NCBI GenBank assembly: GCA_014529385.2
Contig: CM043950.1
Location: 66,544,935 to 66,608,934, forward strand
Origin: Adiantum capillus-veneris
Taxonomy: Eukaryota; Streptophyta; Polypodiopsida; Polypodiales; Pteridaceae
Reading direction: 5' to 3'
Length of the DNA stretch: 64,000 nt
Under the pieces are notes generated by a model, which ran no database searches, had not been told where the DNA came from, and worked only from the letters and a program-made list of their open reading frames with translations. Both the position numbers and the translations under genes were made by a program. Below are positions 33,571 to 47,678 of this stretch, one piece after another. Each line of letters begins with the position of its first letter. The first letter of the stretch is position 1.

Positions 33571-35968
33571 CATCAATTTGACTCATATACTGAGACAGAT
33601 ATTTTTGAAGACTAAAACAAATCAATAGACCATATGCAACACAAAGAATAACTTTCTTGTAACATGCCAATTATTAACACATGATATTTTGGTTGTACAT
33701 CAACATGGATAAACCGGTTACATTAGAAACTTCAATTTGGAGGATAAGCAAAAACTAATGCTAGATGTAAGCGAGGACCTTTGCCTACCAACCAGCCATC
33801 ATTACAATTAATTAGTACTAAGTTGTACATAATGGGTGATAGGTATCCAAGTAGGCCCCATCGCTTGTTATTGTTGTCACACTCGAGAAATCTCTCTTAT
33901 CACTCCATTTCATAATATACAATGTTTTCTTTTTCTCTCCTATGCCATTATTTCTAAAAGGATTTCGTATATATTATACTTTTCTAAAAGAATTTTGGTA
34001 ACATTTCAACTGGTTTTCATAAATTTTCAAAAAATATATATATATACACATTCCAAACGGAGACGTCATGGGAGGATTTGGATTCATTTGTATTCCCTCA
34101 ATCTAACTGATGTATAAATCTTAAATTTATATGTTTCATGTGTATACTACTTACTGATCAAATGATTAAAGGCACTACATACATGCCCGCTTTTGAATCT
34201 TATAACAAACATGAAGATTTTTTTGTACATAAAGCATAAAAACCGGAGTATATAACATCGAAACATCAAAAAATTGAAGTTGCCTACTTGATTAGTTGTA
34301 GACATCATATCGTGCTTGCATTCTAAATTGTGTCGTCTCGCTTGGTGACCGTTATCGCTTTCAAACTTTACAAACTATCAAAATTGTCGGTGTGCATATC
34401 ATCCCTAATTTTGTAGAACATATAGTCCATATAATGTGCTATCGTGTATGTCAGTATGTAATCTTGCATGTCGTGTTCATGTAAAAAAGGATCCATTATG
34501 TTGTCCATAAACTTAAAAGATCACTACATACGTAAAAAAAACCATATCAGGTATTGATCATGCATGATTCTATATGTTTTTGTGTGTGTGTAGTTCCACA
34601 TGGAATCCCTCTTGTGCCGATTGTCTGCAGCACAAAGAAAATTAAACAAGGTGAAGAATCATAGTGGCCTGCTAAGGAAATGTAATGCAAAAGTAGATGA
34701 GAGTTGTGTTTGTAGGATTTATTTTTTAGCAAGAAATATTTTGAAAGGTTGTAGAGAGGGTATATTATGAAAGGAGTAATAGATATAATGGTGACTAATA
34801 GATCCAAGTTGTTTCAGTGGTAAATATGAAAAAGTTACTTGTTGACCAAATTTAGCCAAACTTGGAAGTTTAGTTTGTTGTTTTTTGAGATGAATGTTGA
34901 AGTGAACTATGTAAATAGACCAATGTGATTATTTTAATATAGGTTGGGATTTTAGAGTAAGTATCAACATTTAAATAGCATTGAAGTATGATCAAATGAC
35001 ATTGATCACTCCATTGTAGAAACATTTTTGAAGGAATGATGGGCCTAAGTAATTTTGTGTGAAAATTTAAGTTAATAATAATTATATTTCATGAAGATGG
35101 CACTAAATAATGACATTTGTCTTCTTGCAACATTCTCTTGACCAAGTGTTACATGTGACATGTACATATGAGTTTTCTTTTGAAATTTATTTGATCAATA
35201 TTGGGAGTGTCTAAATCTAATCCCTAATAATGATACATGTTACACAGAAGTAACAAGGTGACATTTGCACATTAAAACCAAAAGTTGGAAAAAAACACTT
35301 AATTATGAAGAAATTCTTTTATTTAAGGACAATTTATATTCTTTTGTGAAGAAATTTACAATTTACAATTCTTTTACTCTTAGTTGTGAAAAAATTCTTT
35401 CATTTAAGGACAATTTATAATTTCTTAGTTGTAAATTGTCTTCAAATGAAAGAAAAATTTACAACAAAAAAATGTCATTAGGTTCTTAAATAAACAAACC
35501 CATTTACAAACTAAACAAAGATCCCTAAAAAAAAAAGGAAGTCAAGTGAGCATTAAATGAAAGGACCACTTTACAATGATGAAAAGAACAATTACATTAT
35601 AAAAGGAAAATATAATATTTATAAAACCTTCATTTTCAATCAAAGTGGACACTTGTCCACCATCAAAAACCTATGTATTAACGGCTCAAAAGATGCACAT
35701 TTTCTCAACCTACCCCTATGGCCTACAGGCCAAAAACGGTCATGCATATTGATTATGAACTCCCTTTATCATATGTTTATACGTCAAGTTTCCAATTGTA
35801 TCTTCACAATGCCAATTTTTTCTAGTATGCCTACCCAAGGTACCTACGTGTGTGTACACGCGCTTTTGTATTTAATAGTGTTTACCTTAGGCTTTTAGTG
35901 GCGTCCTTGAGCCGTTTTTGTCGCTTATGAACACTGCCAAGATTTGCCATATGTTGATCGCCTTCTAC

Positions 35969-36010
<42 letters not shown>

Positions 36011-36949
36011 ATTTAAAAGACAGTTGGCTTTAGAGAAAAGGCAATGATTAGTACAAAAACAACTCAATCTTACAATTATCTTTGTACATGGCATATAAGA
36101 ATTAAGCCTCATTCTAGTATACAATGATAGTAACCCATTAAAGAAGTACTTTCCAAGTAGTATGAGCCAGTGTAATTATGGACAAACGTTTTTGTCAAGC
36201 TAAAAAAAATCCAAGAAAGGATAGAGTCCTCACCTACATCCATTCAATCAAGACAATAGATACGTTAGTCTTAATGCGTTTTACAGGTGTCAACGGACTA
36301 TATTAGTTGTTATCCATGTCCAACTTACAACTCTTTTTACTTTAAACAAGCGTCTAAACTGTAAATGTATTTCAACTTTGTAAAAATTATTTAAATTCTT
36401 GTAAAAAAGGCCATAGCCCCTTGGAATTATGGTAGCTATTAATGTATGGTTTCTATATAACCCAATTTTTAATAGACCTTAAATAGATATTTACATGTGT
36501 ATCATTTCGACAGGAGGCCACCACCCCTTCTGATCCAAGTGACTTAATACCACTATTAGTTCAAAGTTTATTTTGTGCCTCCTTCTCAATAATTTTCCCT
36601 CAAGATTTTACATAACAATTATATCATTCTTTTACTTAGTGTGGTATAATTTAGTCATACAACTCTCCTAAACTAATCAAGTAAATGTGGTACATCTCTT
36701 TCCACATCCATCTTTAAAACCATTAGTAAAAAACATAGTAACTTTTGTCCTCAACTTTAGATAAATTCCTCAAAAATACATCGTTCTACACCTCAAATAG
36801 TTTGTCAGTTGCTTGGCCTAGACGAAAAAGCACTCAGCAAAGCATATCAAATCCTCTACATTAAGTTTGAGTAAGAGGAACCAAAAAATAATAATAGATT
36901 TGTACAAACGAGTGTAGAACAGGGGCACACCTATTCAAAGACCCTCTTT
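33571..36949. other. AT-rich region without recognised genes
   Basis: About 3.4 kb of AT-rich sequence. It holds a (GT)n array at 35972-36006 and a cluster of short direct and inverted repeats around 'taaggacaatttata' at 35320-35460. No coding frame shows a domain. Confidence 0.6.
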
Positions 36950-39900
36950 TCAAGAATCTAACCAAGAAAGCACTGGGTAAGCTAAAAAAAGATGTCGACC
37001 CCAACAAACACAATGCGTGGGACCTCTTTGCTCGGAGCATCCAGAAAGCAATCAACCCTCGGGTCCCCAAATCAAGAAATCTAGGGAGGATCAACTTTTT
37101 CATCTTACAGCAGAGGTACAATTGCTTACCTCCATAAAAGCCAATGGGCATGCTACTGAGGACGAACACAAACGATGGCTCGAAGACAAATCTAACCTTG
37201 CTAATGAGCAGTTAGAAGATATCAAAAAGGCTAGGCTTCTCTCCAAGGAGACTTTTCTGCAACTGAAGCCTCCAATCAAGCTCAGTTTTTTAGAGCTTTA
37301 AAAATCAAGAAGAGCCGGGGCCACGTCCGCTCGCTCGATGATGAGAAAGGGACAGTAGTTCATAACCAGGATGAAATGGCTGATCTAATGTTGAGCTATC
37401 TCAGTCAAATCATTGGACAGCCGGAGACCCAGCCCCAAGAAGTGGAAGAAGCCAGAGGGACCTTACTTCAGAGTGTCAAGAAGGAAATTCCCCACTCATA
37501 AGCTAATAGCTTGGAACATGCATTCTTCGAAGATGAATGTTCACTAGCATTGCAAGCCCTTGGCAAGGAAAAGTCCCCTTGTTGGGATGGGATGACGGTG
37601 GAATTCTATAGATAATTGTGGGATGATCTCAAGGTCCCAATCACAAGATTGGCCAATAAAGCCATGGTCAAAGGATCCTTGGAGATAATTGTAAAGAGAG
37701 GGCTTATCAAGCCCATCCCAAAACAGATCTGTTGTTCTAAATTGAAACATTGGTTCCCGATAATGATGATGTCGGTGGCCTACAAAATTATAGCTAAAGC
37801 AGTGGCCCTCATACTAGTCCCCCTTACTAACCAAGATCGTCTCTCCCCATCAACACGGTTTCATCAAAGGAAGGTCCATTTACGATAACATCTTGGCAGC
37901 AATGGTGGGCATAGAATACGCAACTGTCACAAAGCAGGAGTGCATTCTATTGCAGTTGGACCTAGACAAGGCCTATGACATGATAACATGGACATATATA
38001 GAAGCCGTCATGGAAGCTTTGGGCTTTGGGCCTCGCCTATGTCGGCTAGTACGTGTAATGGGGGCTGGAAGCCAGTCAGAGATCCTTTTCAACGATAGAA
38101 TTGTGGGCTCTTTTGAGGTCAAAAGGTCTATTAAACAGGGATGCCCTCTGGCCCCCCTACTTTTCGCCATAGGATCACATCCTCTAATGACGATGCTCGA
38201 AGCTAGTGTTGAACGAGGGGAGTTGCAAGGCCTTGCCTTACCAGGAAATAGCCAACTCCTGGCAAGAAATTTTGCAGACGACTCTCTCCTCTTCTTGAAG
38301 GCGTGCCCCCAGGTCATTAGAAAAGCTCTAGAGCTTGTAAAATTATTCTCAATAGCTTCAGGGCCCCAGTGTAATATAGAGAAGTTAAGGATGATTTCCC
38401 TATCAAAAAATGACTCATTTGACCCTTTTGTCTGGTCGGGGGAGATTCTCACAAAAGGGAATGTCTTTAGACATCTGGGAGCCCCCTTGGGGATGGACAT
38501 AACTCACAAGCAAAGATTCGAGTGGGTGCTTGAAAAAATCAAAACAAAAATGAGTAGGTGGGAAAATGCTCTTCTCCCATTCCCAAGTCGGATAAAAGTG
38601 ATGAATGCCTTTATGATTCCTTATATTGCCTTCACTAGCCTGCTTCTCAAGATGGCTAAGTGTCATTGGAAAGAGTTCTTAAAACCAGTAAAAGGATTTT
38701 TATGGAAAAATAACACGAAATCTTCCAGGTCATGGCAATGGGCCGTTGGGAATCAGTTGCTTGACCGGGGAATCAAGGAGGCCTCGAAATTCTCAACCCT
38801 GTGGCCCATGCAGAAGCTTGTTGCACCAAATTTGTTGTTTCCTTGGCTAAACAGGATCAAGTTTGGGTTGTCATGATCAAAGATATGATAGAAGCAGCTA
38901 AACTTGGCTCCAAGGGTGGAAAGTGGAGAGGGGTGGAGGTTCATGACAAACTATTAGCCCCGGCGTGGTCTACCTTAAGACTGGGGGACAGCTCAGGAGA
39001 ATTGGTAAGAAAATGCAATAGAGCAGCAGGAGTCTTAAAGTGGGGGGAAGAAGCCAGATACTTCAAGAACTCCATCCTGCATTGGTCCCCTTGGCTCTCC
39101 AAATTTGTAGATCCACCACAAACTCCCTATTGGATTGAGACAGCCAGGAATCTGAATAATAAGGGTCTGAACCGACTTGAGCACTTCTAGGAAAGTGGCA
39201 ACAAGAGTTGTAAAACCATTGACCTTATGGTTACCCAGTACCAACTTAATAGCTTGGAGGTCTTCCTTGTCCAGAAAGTGATGAAAGAGCTTGACAATCT
39301 AGTGATGCCAATCTGTGATTCGAAGTTGGACTGGAATGCCTGGAAATGGCCCAGAAGCAAACCCCATACTAAAAGCATTCATCAGACAATGATGCAAAAG
39401 AAGAATTGGTCTAGCCCCCTTAACAAGCTATGGAAAAAGAAATGGCCAGAGGAAAGGTGGGAGCATGTAATGGAGAACGTATGGAAGTCAAAGGTTCCGC
39501 AGCACATGAAGGTTTTCTTATGGAAGGTAATTTGGGGTGCTCTACTGACGGGGGTGAAGATTCAGGAGAGAGGGATTGGGTCAGATCAATGCTTGGGGTG
39601 CAGGTTAGCTAGTGAAGATCTGGCCCACCTATTCATGGACTGCCCAGCTATCAAAGGCCTCGCAGGGAAAATATGCAAGTGGGTCCAGAGAACATAAAAA
39701 ATTAGTTTTTTCAAGACTGAACTATTCCTTGGAGGTAAAAATTCAGGTAGTCCTGCACTCCTTGTCAACACTCAAATCGTCAGATACTTCTTCTTTCATA
39801 ATGTATGGCAGACAAGGAACCGCCGTGTTTTTGAAGGAGGTTTTGAGGTGGCAAGCTTTGTAAAAATTATACAAGAAAGCAAAGTGCTAATATGGGCACT

Positions 39901-40215
39901 CGGGCACAAGCATCACTCAGAGGATTGGTCTAGGACTACTTGTGCCTTGTTGTCAGCAGATGGAATGCCTAGGATGGGGGCAAATCTTGGCCATCGGTAA
40001 ATAAAAGATCTCATAATGACAAGAGTATGGACCTTGTGTATCAAGGATGTGGAGGCAGGTTGGTAGGGGTGGCTGCCCTGATAGCCAATGTAATTATAAT
40101 CCATGGATGTTGTCATGGCTTAACATGAGCGTTACAAGACCTTGTAATTTTTTGGGCTGCTCAATATAATTCACCCAGAATTGTGAGTTTTGCTAAATAA
40201 AAAATATAAAAAAAG
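36950..40215 (+). pseudogene. L1-like LINE ORF2, 5'-truncated, with A-rich tail
   Basis: Starts within the region between endonuclease and RT ('KKDVDPNKHNAWDLFARSIQ'). RT follows: 'GKEKSPCWDGMTVEFYR', 'KLKHWFPIMMMSVAYKIIAK', then an open block 37893-38876 with 'LLQLDLDKAYDMITWTYIEA', 'KQGCPLAPLLFAI' and 'FADDSLLFLK' (catalytic Asp pair near 38277). The C-terminus has 'RWEHVMENVWKSKVPQHMKV' and 'CLGCRLASEDLAHLFMDCP', a zf-RVT-like Cys/His region. No AP endonuclease is present, so it is 5'-truncated. Stops near 37500, 37612, 38874 and 39188. It ends near 40215 with 'aaataaaaaatataaaaaaa', typical of LINE 3' ends. Confidence 0.87.
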
Positions 40216-40947
40216 CCCATGCCTTGAGTAAAAAAAACCATGAAATCCAAACTGTTTAGTCATGGCATCTCCATCATGGTGCAATGTAACCCATATTGTG
40301 CACTTTATCATCAATGTGACACCATGATTTCGCTAGCAGCTCTAAAGAAATCAGTCATCAAATGCAAAAGCCCCTCTTTTTTACAACATTAGTATGTAGC
40401 TATACCCTAGGTGTAAATTGATTTATACTTCCATTAGCGGCCTAACCCCGAAGCAATATCCCAATCATATTGAGTCAGTACACAGAATAACAAGCACAAA
40501 ACCAAGGCCTCGTGCATATTTCCATGCTTGTATGTCATGTACATAGGTAGTACCTAATGCCAGTCACCCCTAACCATCAAAAGATGGTAAAAATTCCATT
40601 TATTTTCCAATGAATGCCAGTCCAAGCCTTGGTGTAGGGAAACCTATACCTGTGTAGTCATAAAATATACATGGCATGTGAAAATGGCCCATCATAAATC
40701 TATACAAACCTTTTTAATTTGCTCAGGCCAAGTTCCCTTTATGCCTAAATTCAAAACAAATCAAGAGAAATTATGTCAACTAAAAAAACCACCCGCGTCA
40801 AAAAAAACGAGAGAAAATATGGACCAGTTTTTAATACACATGGTCGCTAAATATCAAGCCAATTCATTTTCATGTACATCATATGAAAACCAAAAAGACT
40901 GGTGCAAAAAAAACAAGTTTTTTTATAAAACAATTATACAAGATGCG
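40216..40947. other. No gene seen
   Basis: Plain sequence between the LINE tail and the complete copia element. Confidence 0.5.
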
Positions 40948-40952
40948 GACCT

Positions 40953-41146
40953 TGTTGGGGTATAAAGCCCAATGTGGTTGCCCAGGTAAGTGTGCGGGCC
41001 GCCAGGTATGTACACATATTCTTTTGTCAAAACCTAATAAGAACTCACTATGCTCTACACATTACAGTAGAGTGAGTTCACCATATTGTCGTGCTCTTCT
41101 TCTCGCACTCTCTCTCTCACGTCGCACTTCCGCTCGTACTCCTTCA
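40953..41146 (+). repeat. 5' LTR of the complete copia
   Basis: 194 bp, TGTTGGGG...CTCCTTCA. An LTR this short is usual for small copia families. Confidence 0.92.
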
Positions 41147-41148
41147 AC

Positions 41149-41160
41149 TGGTATCAGAGC
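41149..41160 (+). promoter_or_regulatory. Primer-binding site, initiator Met tRNA type
   Basis: TGGTATCAGAGC two bases after the 5' LTR. The leader from here to the gag ATG at 42246 is about 1.1 kb and shows no gene. Confidence 0.88.
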
Positions 41161-42245
41161 TCAGATCGATGCTCGGGGCAACATTTGCAGGTATCCAGAG
41201 TCACCTGCTCAGATTGGAGTGAGATTCGACAGGCGAAGACACGGCCCCAAATCTTGTGGGACAGCCCAAAGGGCTGGGTGTTCTCAGAATTTCATTATGA
41301 GGTCATCTCGGCCACCGTTCGGCTTCGACAAACTTCTGCGCATGCCATTTTTGACTACGTGGTCTCGGAGGGTGCAGATCCGACTCTGCAAATTTGGGGT
41401 TTCAGCCTACGACTGCAGGTGCTGAGGATATCGGCACTCCCAGAGTGCTGATCTGTGGCTGTCTACACATCGAAGGACGGCTCACAGTTCTTGGAGGCAT
41501 GTCACATACGACACGGGCACATCTACACACAGACTGTAGGCGACATCCACTAGTTCATCAGGTAGCTTGTGTTTGCTGCTTGATATTCCAGATTTCATCC
41601 TGACATTGCAGGTACTTCCACATGCGATGTATTGTCAAAGATGATGTATGTCTGTTGAGGGTTTGATGCCTGTGAGTCACGCAGCAAACAACCGCCGCAG
41701 CGGTTAGAGCATATAGTGGGAAATTTGTGGATGTATGACTTTGTGGGAAGTCTATGTACTGTCAGATTTACTGCAGCCTTTGTTGAGGGTCGAGTGAGGT
41801 TTTATTGAGCTAGGGGATTCTCGAATGTTGAGATCCTTTCAGTGATACAGGTCTTGGAGCGATCCCTCGAGCACCCTTAGATAGGCAGCTAGGATGTATT
41901 GACTGTGAGTTAGACAGTTGGGATTGCATCTTTGCTTTACTGCCGTTGAGGCATTGTTGCAGTCTATGCTTACAGGACAGTGACAGGATAGTGAGAGACA
42001 GTACAGGTGCAGGACAGGTTTACCCATAGCTTATAGTGTTAGAGAGACAATGGTTTTTTGAGCTGTTTTTTGGTCTGTTTTTGAGTACACCAGAGCCATT
42101 TTACAAAGGAGACTCTGCCGAAATTCTTGCAGAATCTGAAGCTTTCTTGGTTCATTTGACAGGTTGATATTGGTTCAGAGGTCAGTTTACAGGGGAAACT
42201 CTGCCGAATTTTTCCCAGGAAAGTAAACTACTGTGAAGCGTAGCT

Positions 42246-44867
42246 ATGGCTGGATCACAGGACACTACTCTTTACAATATCAAGAAGTTGAATGGAACCA
42301 ATTTCCCATTGTGGAAGAAGCAGATTTGGCACGTGTTGGTACAAAAGAAGCAGATAAAACCTATAAAGCTCAAGGGGATAAAACCAGAAGATATGGACGA
42401 AGATGAATGGAGCGAAATGGATGAATTGGCACTTTCTACCATTATGCTGACTTTGGCAAAAAGCGTTTACTTCAATGTAGCAGACGAGATGTCGGCTTAT
42501 CAAGCATGGTTAAAGCTGAGTGATCTTTATGAGAAGCAGAGTGCAGCTTCACAGGTATACTGGCTTAAGAAGCTTGTTGACTTGAAGATGAAAGAAGGGA
42601 CCCCTATGTCCAATCATCTGAATGAATTCAACACCATCTACAGTCAGTTGTCAGCTCAAGGTGTCAAGTTTGATGAACTTGTTAGAGCTATGTTCCTGTT
42701 GATCACATTGCTGGAAAGTTAGGACACTTTTCGCACAGCTTTGAGTAATTCTGCACCTCCAGATGGTTTGACCATAGAAGGTGTAGAAGGCAGTCTGCTT
42801 ACTGAAGAAACCAACAGAAAGACAATGGACAAAGGCAAAGGAACAGCCTTAGTTGTCAGGGGAAGGACCAAAGAAAAGTACAAAGGTGGAAAGAGGGATC
42901 AGTCTCGTAGCAAGTCTCACAGTGCTAAAGGCAAGAGTGACATAGAATGCTACCATTGTGGCAAGAAGGGTCACATGAAAAGAGATTGCAGAGAATGGAA
43001 AGCAGAAAAAGGCAAAGAGAAAGCAGAAGACCATGGTGAGAAGAACAAGTCCTCAGTGAAGATTCAAGAAATAAATGTGACAAACACTGTTGCAGAGGAT
43101 GACAGTCTAGTGTCAGGAGATATCTACTTCTTGAAAAATACAATGGACTCAGCTCTTCTTACAGCATCTAATGGAAATGCACTGAGTGACTGGATTATAG
43201 ACTCAGGGGCATCACTTCATGTGTCTCCAAACAAGGAGTGGTTTACCTCTTATGTGACCACTAAAGATCATGTTCGGCTAGGCAATGGGCAGACATGTGA
43301 GATCTTAGGTGTTGGAGATGTTCAAGTGAAGTTTCAGAATGGCTCTTCTTTCACGCTGAAGAATGTGAGACATGTTCCCGCAATTACAAAGAGCTTGATC
43401 AGCACAGGTTTACTTGATGATGTTGGCTACGTCACCACTTTTGGACAGAACATGTGGAAGATATCCAAGGGTTCTATGACAGTAGCACATGGAGTAAAGT
43501 CTGGAGGACTTTACATGATTTATGTATCAAATGTCTCTAAAAATGTAATCAATGTAACCGAGCAGTCGAACGTTTCTTTGTGGCATAGCCGGTTAGGACA
43601 TATGTCCAAGAAGGGAATGGAAATCTTGTCTCATTCTGGTTATTTGCATGGCTTGTCATTTAATGATTTTGAATTCTGTGAACAATGTCTGTATGGTAAG
43701 CAAACACAGCAGCCACATAAGCATAGAAGCAGTAGAAGAGATATACAGTTGGCACTTGTTCATAGTGATTTGTGTGGACCTATGCCTAACCTATCTCTAG
43801 GGGGAGCTTCTTACTTTATGACATTTATAGATGATTACTCGAGGAAAGTATGGGTTTACTTTCTCAAGCACAAGGATGAAGCGTTTAGTGTTTTCAAAAC
43901 GTTTGTGACACTTGTGGATAATCAGAGTGGCAAGAAGCTTAAATACTTACGCACTGACAATGGTGGAGAGCATGTTTCAAAGGCCTTTCAGGACTTTTGT
44001 GAGTCAAAAGGTATAAAACGTGAACTTACTGCTCCTTACAATCCTCCTCAAAATGGTGTTGCTGAGAGGATGAATAGGACCATACAAGAGAAGGTCAGAA
44101 GTATGTTGTCTAATGCACAACTGCCATATGCGTTTTGGGATGAAGCTGTATCAACAGCTTTTCATCTTATAAATAGATCTCCTAGCAAGGTTTTGCAGAA
44201 GGATTCAGTGGCAGAGATGGTATGGTCAGGCAAAATGCCCTCATACAAGCATCTCAGAGTCTTTGGCTGTGAGGCATATACTCATGTTCCAAAGGAATTT
44301 AGGAACAAACTTGAGCCAAAGAGTAGAAAGTGCATCTTTCTAGGCTATGGTAATTCTGGTGAGATGGGGTACAGACTTTGGGATCCCGAATCCAGAAAGG
44401 TTATCCGCAGCAATGATGTTCACTTTAATGAAGCCAAATATCATTCTAAACCAGAGAGGGTTGAGGAGATTAGAAGAGTTGTCTTCCAAGAAGATGGACC
44501 TGCACGTGCAAGACAAAATGTCAAGTCTCAAGAGGAGCAAGGACAGGATAGAGTGGAACCACAGGTTGTGGCTGAGCCTGAGCCACCTATTGTGCGTAGA
44601 TCTGGACGTGTCACGCGACCTCTTGATAGGTTTTTTCCATCTATGAACTATGTCATGTTGACTGATTGCAATGAGCCTTCATGTTACAAGGAAGCAGTGC
44701 AAATGAAGGACTTCGGGAATTGGCAATTGGCCATGCAGTCAGAGATGACAACTCTGCATAAAAACCAGACATGGAAGCTAGTTAAATTACCACAGGGCAA
44801 AAAGGCTCTACCTTGTAAATGGGTGTTGCACCAAATTAGATGTCAAGACAGCGTTGGTGCATGGTGA
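42246..44867 (+). pseudogene. Copia gag, protease, integrase (complete copia, 5' part)
   Basis: Gag starts MAGSQDTTLYNIKKLNG and has the UBN2-like core ('LDKYDLYEKQ'-type region reads 'WLKLSDLYEKQSAASQVYWL'). A single TAG at 42720-42722 breaks the frame, which then continues unchanged: zinc knuckle 'CYHCGKKGHMKRDC', protease 'WIIDSGASLHVSP', integrase 'LWHSRLGHMSKKGM', 'CEQCLYGKQ' and 'APYNPPQNGVAERMNRT', then the RT start 'KKALPCKWV'. There the frame changes ('LHQIRCQDSVGAW') and stops at 44867. A deletion of roughly 70 codons removed the first RT motifs, joining 'CKWV' to 'LDVKTALVHGDL'. Confidence 0.9.
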
Positions 44868-46056
44868 TTTAGATGTGGAAATTTACATGCAGCAGCCAGA
44901 AGGGTTTGTTGAGAAAGGCAAGGAAGATTGGGTATGCCATTTGTTAAAGAGTCTTTATGTCTTAAAACAATCACCGAGGGCATGGTACCATAAGTTCCAC
45001 AAGTTTATGCTTTCTCAAGGCTACAAACGTAGTGAGTTCGATCACTGTCTATATACAAAGAAGGCTAAGGATGGCAGTTGGCTGATCCTTATTTTGTATG
45101 TGGATGACATGTTGATTGCTGGCAAGCACTTGGAAGAAATTTCAGCTTTGAAGTCAAAGATGGCAAAATCGTTTGACATGAAATACATGGGTGAGGCAAG
45201 TCATATACTTGGTATGCGCATTGAGAGAGACAGATCAAAGAAGTTGATTTGGTTATCTTAAACAGAGTATATTGACAAGGTTTTGCAACGTTTCAATATG
45301 GAGAAGGGAAAGGCATTGAGTGTTCCATTGCCACCATATGTGAAACTTAGCAAACAAGATTGTCCTGTGTCTGAGGAAGAACAGGCTGAAATGGATAAGA
45401 TTCCATATGCGTATGCAGTGGGTAGTTTAATGTATGCAATGATTTCTACTCGCCTAGACATTGCATTTGCAGTGGGAGTAGTAAGTCGATACATGTCAAA
45501 CCCAGACAAGAAACATTGGGAGGCAGTGAAAGGAATATTGAGATACCTGAAAGCTACGAAGAGTATGCGTATATGCTATGGGAGTCAGGAGCTAAGTGTA
45601 AAGGGTTTTACAAACTCAGATTATGCAGGTGACTTAGACAATCGAAGGTCTACGTCAGGGTATGTCTTTACATTGGCTAGTGGAGCAGTATCATGGCGTT
45701 CTATATTACAAGATTGTGTTACTCAGTCTACTACAGAGGCTGAATATGTTGCAGCATCAGAGGCATGCAAAGAATCAATTTGGCTTAATCGAGTAGTAAC
45801 AGATTTGGGAATCAAAGAATAGATGCCTGTGTTATATTGTGATAGTCAAAGTGCTATACAATTGGCTCGCAATCCAGTTTATCACTCAAAGACAAAGCAT
45901 GTGGATGTGAAGTATCATTTCATCAGGGAAATGCTCGAGGATAAGCAACTTCAGCTTGTCAAAGTTCACACCACAGAAAATCCTGCTGATCTACTTACAA
46001 AAGGACTTCCCTCAGAGAGCTTTGCGCATTTTTGCAAGCAGTTAGGTGTAGGGTAG
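44854..46056 (+). pseudogene. Copia RT C-terminal half and RNase H (complete copia, 3' part)
   Basis: Resumes at 'HGDLDVEIYMQQPEGFVEKG', continues to 'LKQSPRAWYHKFHKFM' and 'ILYVDDMLIAGKH' (about 45090-45130), with a TAA at about 45259. RNase H follows: 'DYAGDLDNRRSTSGYVFTL', 'STTEAEYVAASEACKES', a TAG at 45820-45822, then 'LYCDSQSAIQLARNPVYHS', 'KHVDVKYHFIREML' and 'NPADLLTKGLP', ending at 46054. The catalytic YVDD is present, but the upstream RT motifs are deleted, so RT is dead. Confidence 0.9.
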
Positions 46057-46145
46057 TACATCACTTCTCTACATCTCTTGTATATTAGCTTGTATAGTAG
46101 CTTCTCTCACACTTAAAGTACCACATTGGACTTTAAGTGGGAGGT

Positions 46146-46337
46146 TATTGGGGTATAAAGCCCAATGTGGTCGCCCAGGTAAGTGGGCAGGCCGCCAGGT
46201 ATGTACACATATTCTTTTGTCAAAACCTAATAAGAACTCACTATGCTCTACACATTACAGTAGAGCGAGTTCACCATATCGTCGTGCTCTTCTTCTCGAA
46301 CACTCTCTCACGTCGCACTTCCGCTCGTACTCCTTCA
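46146..46337 (+). repeat. 3' LTR of the complete copia
   Basis: 192 bp, beginning TATTGGGG where the 5' LTR has TGTTGGGG, ending CTCCTTCA and followed by the target duplicate GACCT. Confidence 0.92.
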
Positions 46338-46342
46338 GACCT

Positions 46343-47300
<958 letters not shown>

Positions 47301-47678
47301 CAAGGACAGGTCATACTGTCCACCACATCACCATGGCAACAGATAACAATCTATTCCCATAGTCGATACCCGGTCTGTAATTTGTTATGATTATTGTATC
47401 TAGCCTTGGATGATCATACACAGCAGGTTACACATACTTCCCCAACCCTACACTAAGCTTATGTCATACAGCTATCCACTAGGGTAAAATATACATGCGC
47501 CGATCTTAAAGGTGAGAGTTTAATCAATTTTGGGTAATCTTTATTATTTCCAATTTGGTCTAGGAGTAAAGTGGGTCTATAAAAGATAGGTGATATTTTT
47601 ACAAAAACCGAGTCCAGAGTAACTTTTTCGGAGTTAGCATCTCCAGCTAATTTGCTCACCCGGTGTATCTAACATATT

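Larger units (their letters stand above)
40948..46342 (+). mobile_element. Complete Ty1/copia retrotransposon with target duplication
   Basis: Two LTRs (40953-41146 and 46146-46337) are flanked by the same 5 bp, GACCT (40948-40952 and 46338-46342). A Met-type primer site follows the 5' LTR, and a purine-rich AAGTGGGAGGT precedes the 3' LTR. The two LTRs differ at roughly eight places by eye, including TGTT versus TATT at the start. Internal coding sequence is gag-pol with a stop and an RT deletion. It is a different family from copies 1-3. Confidence 0.93.

Noticed and set aside
33571-36949. Short frames as genes
   Set aside because: AT-rich, no domain, no codon pattern and no splice structure that I could support.
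37973-38666. Minus-strand frames of up to 175 residues in the LINE
   Set aside because: The plus-strand frame carries RT motifs including FADD; these are its complement.
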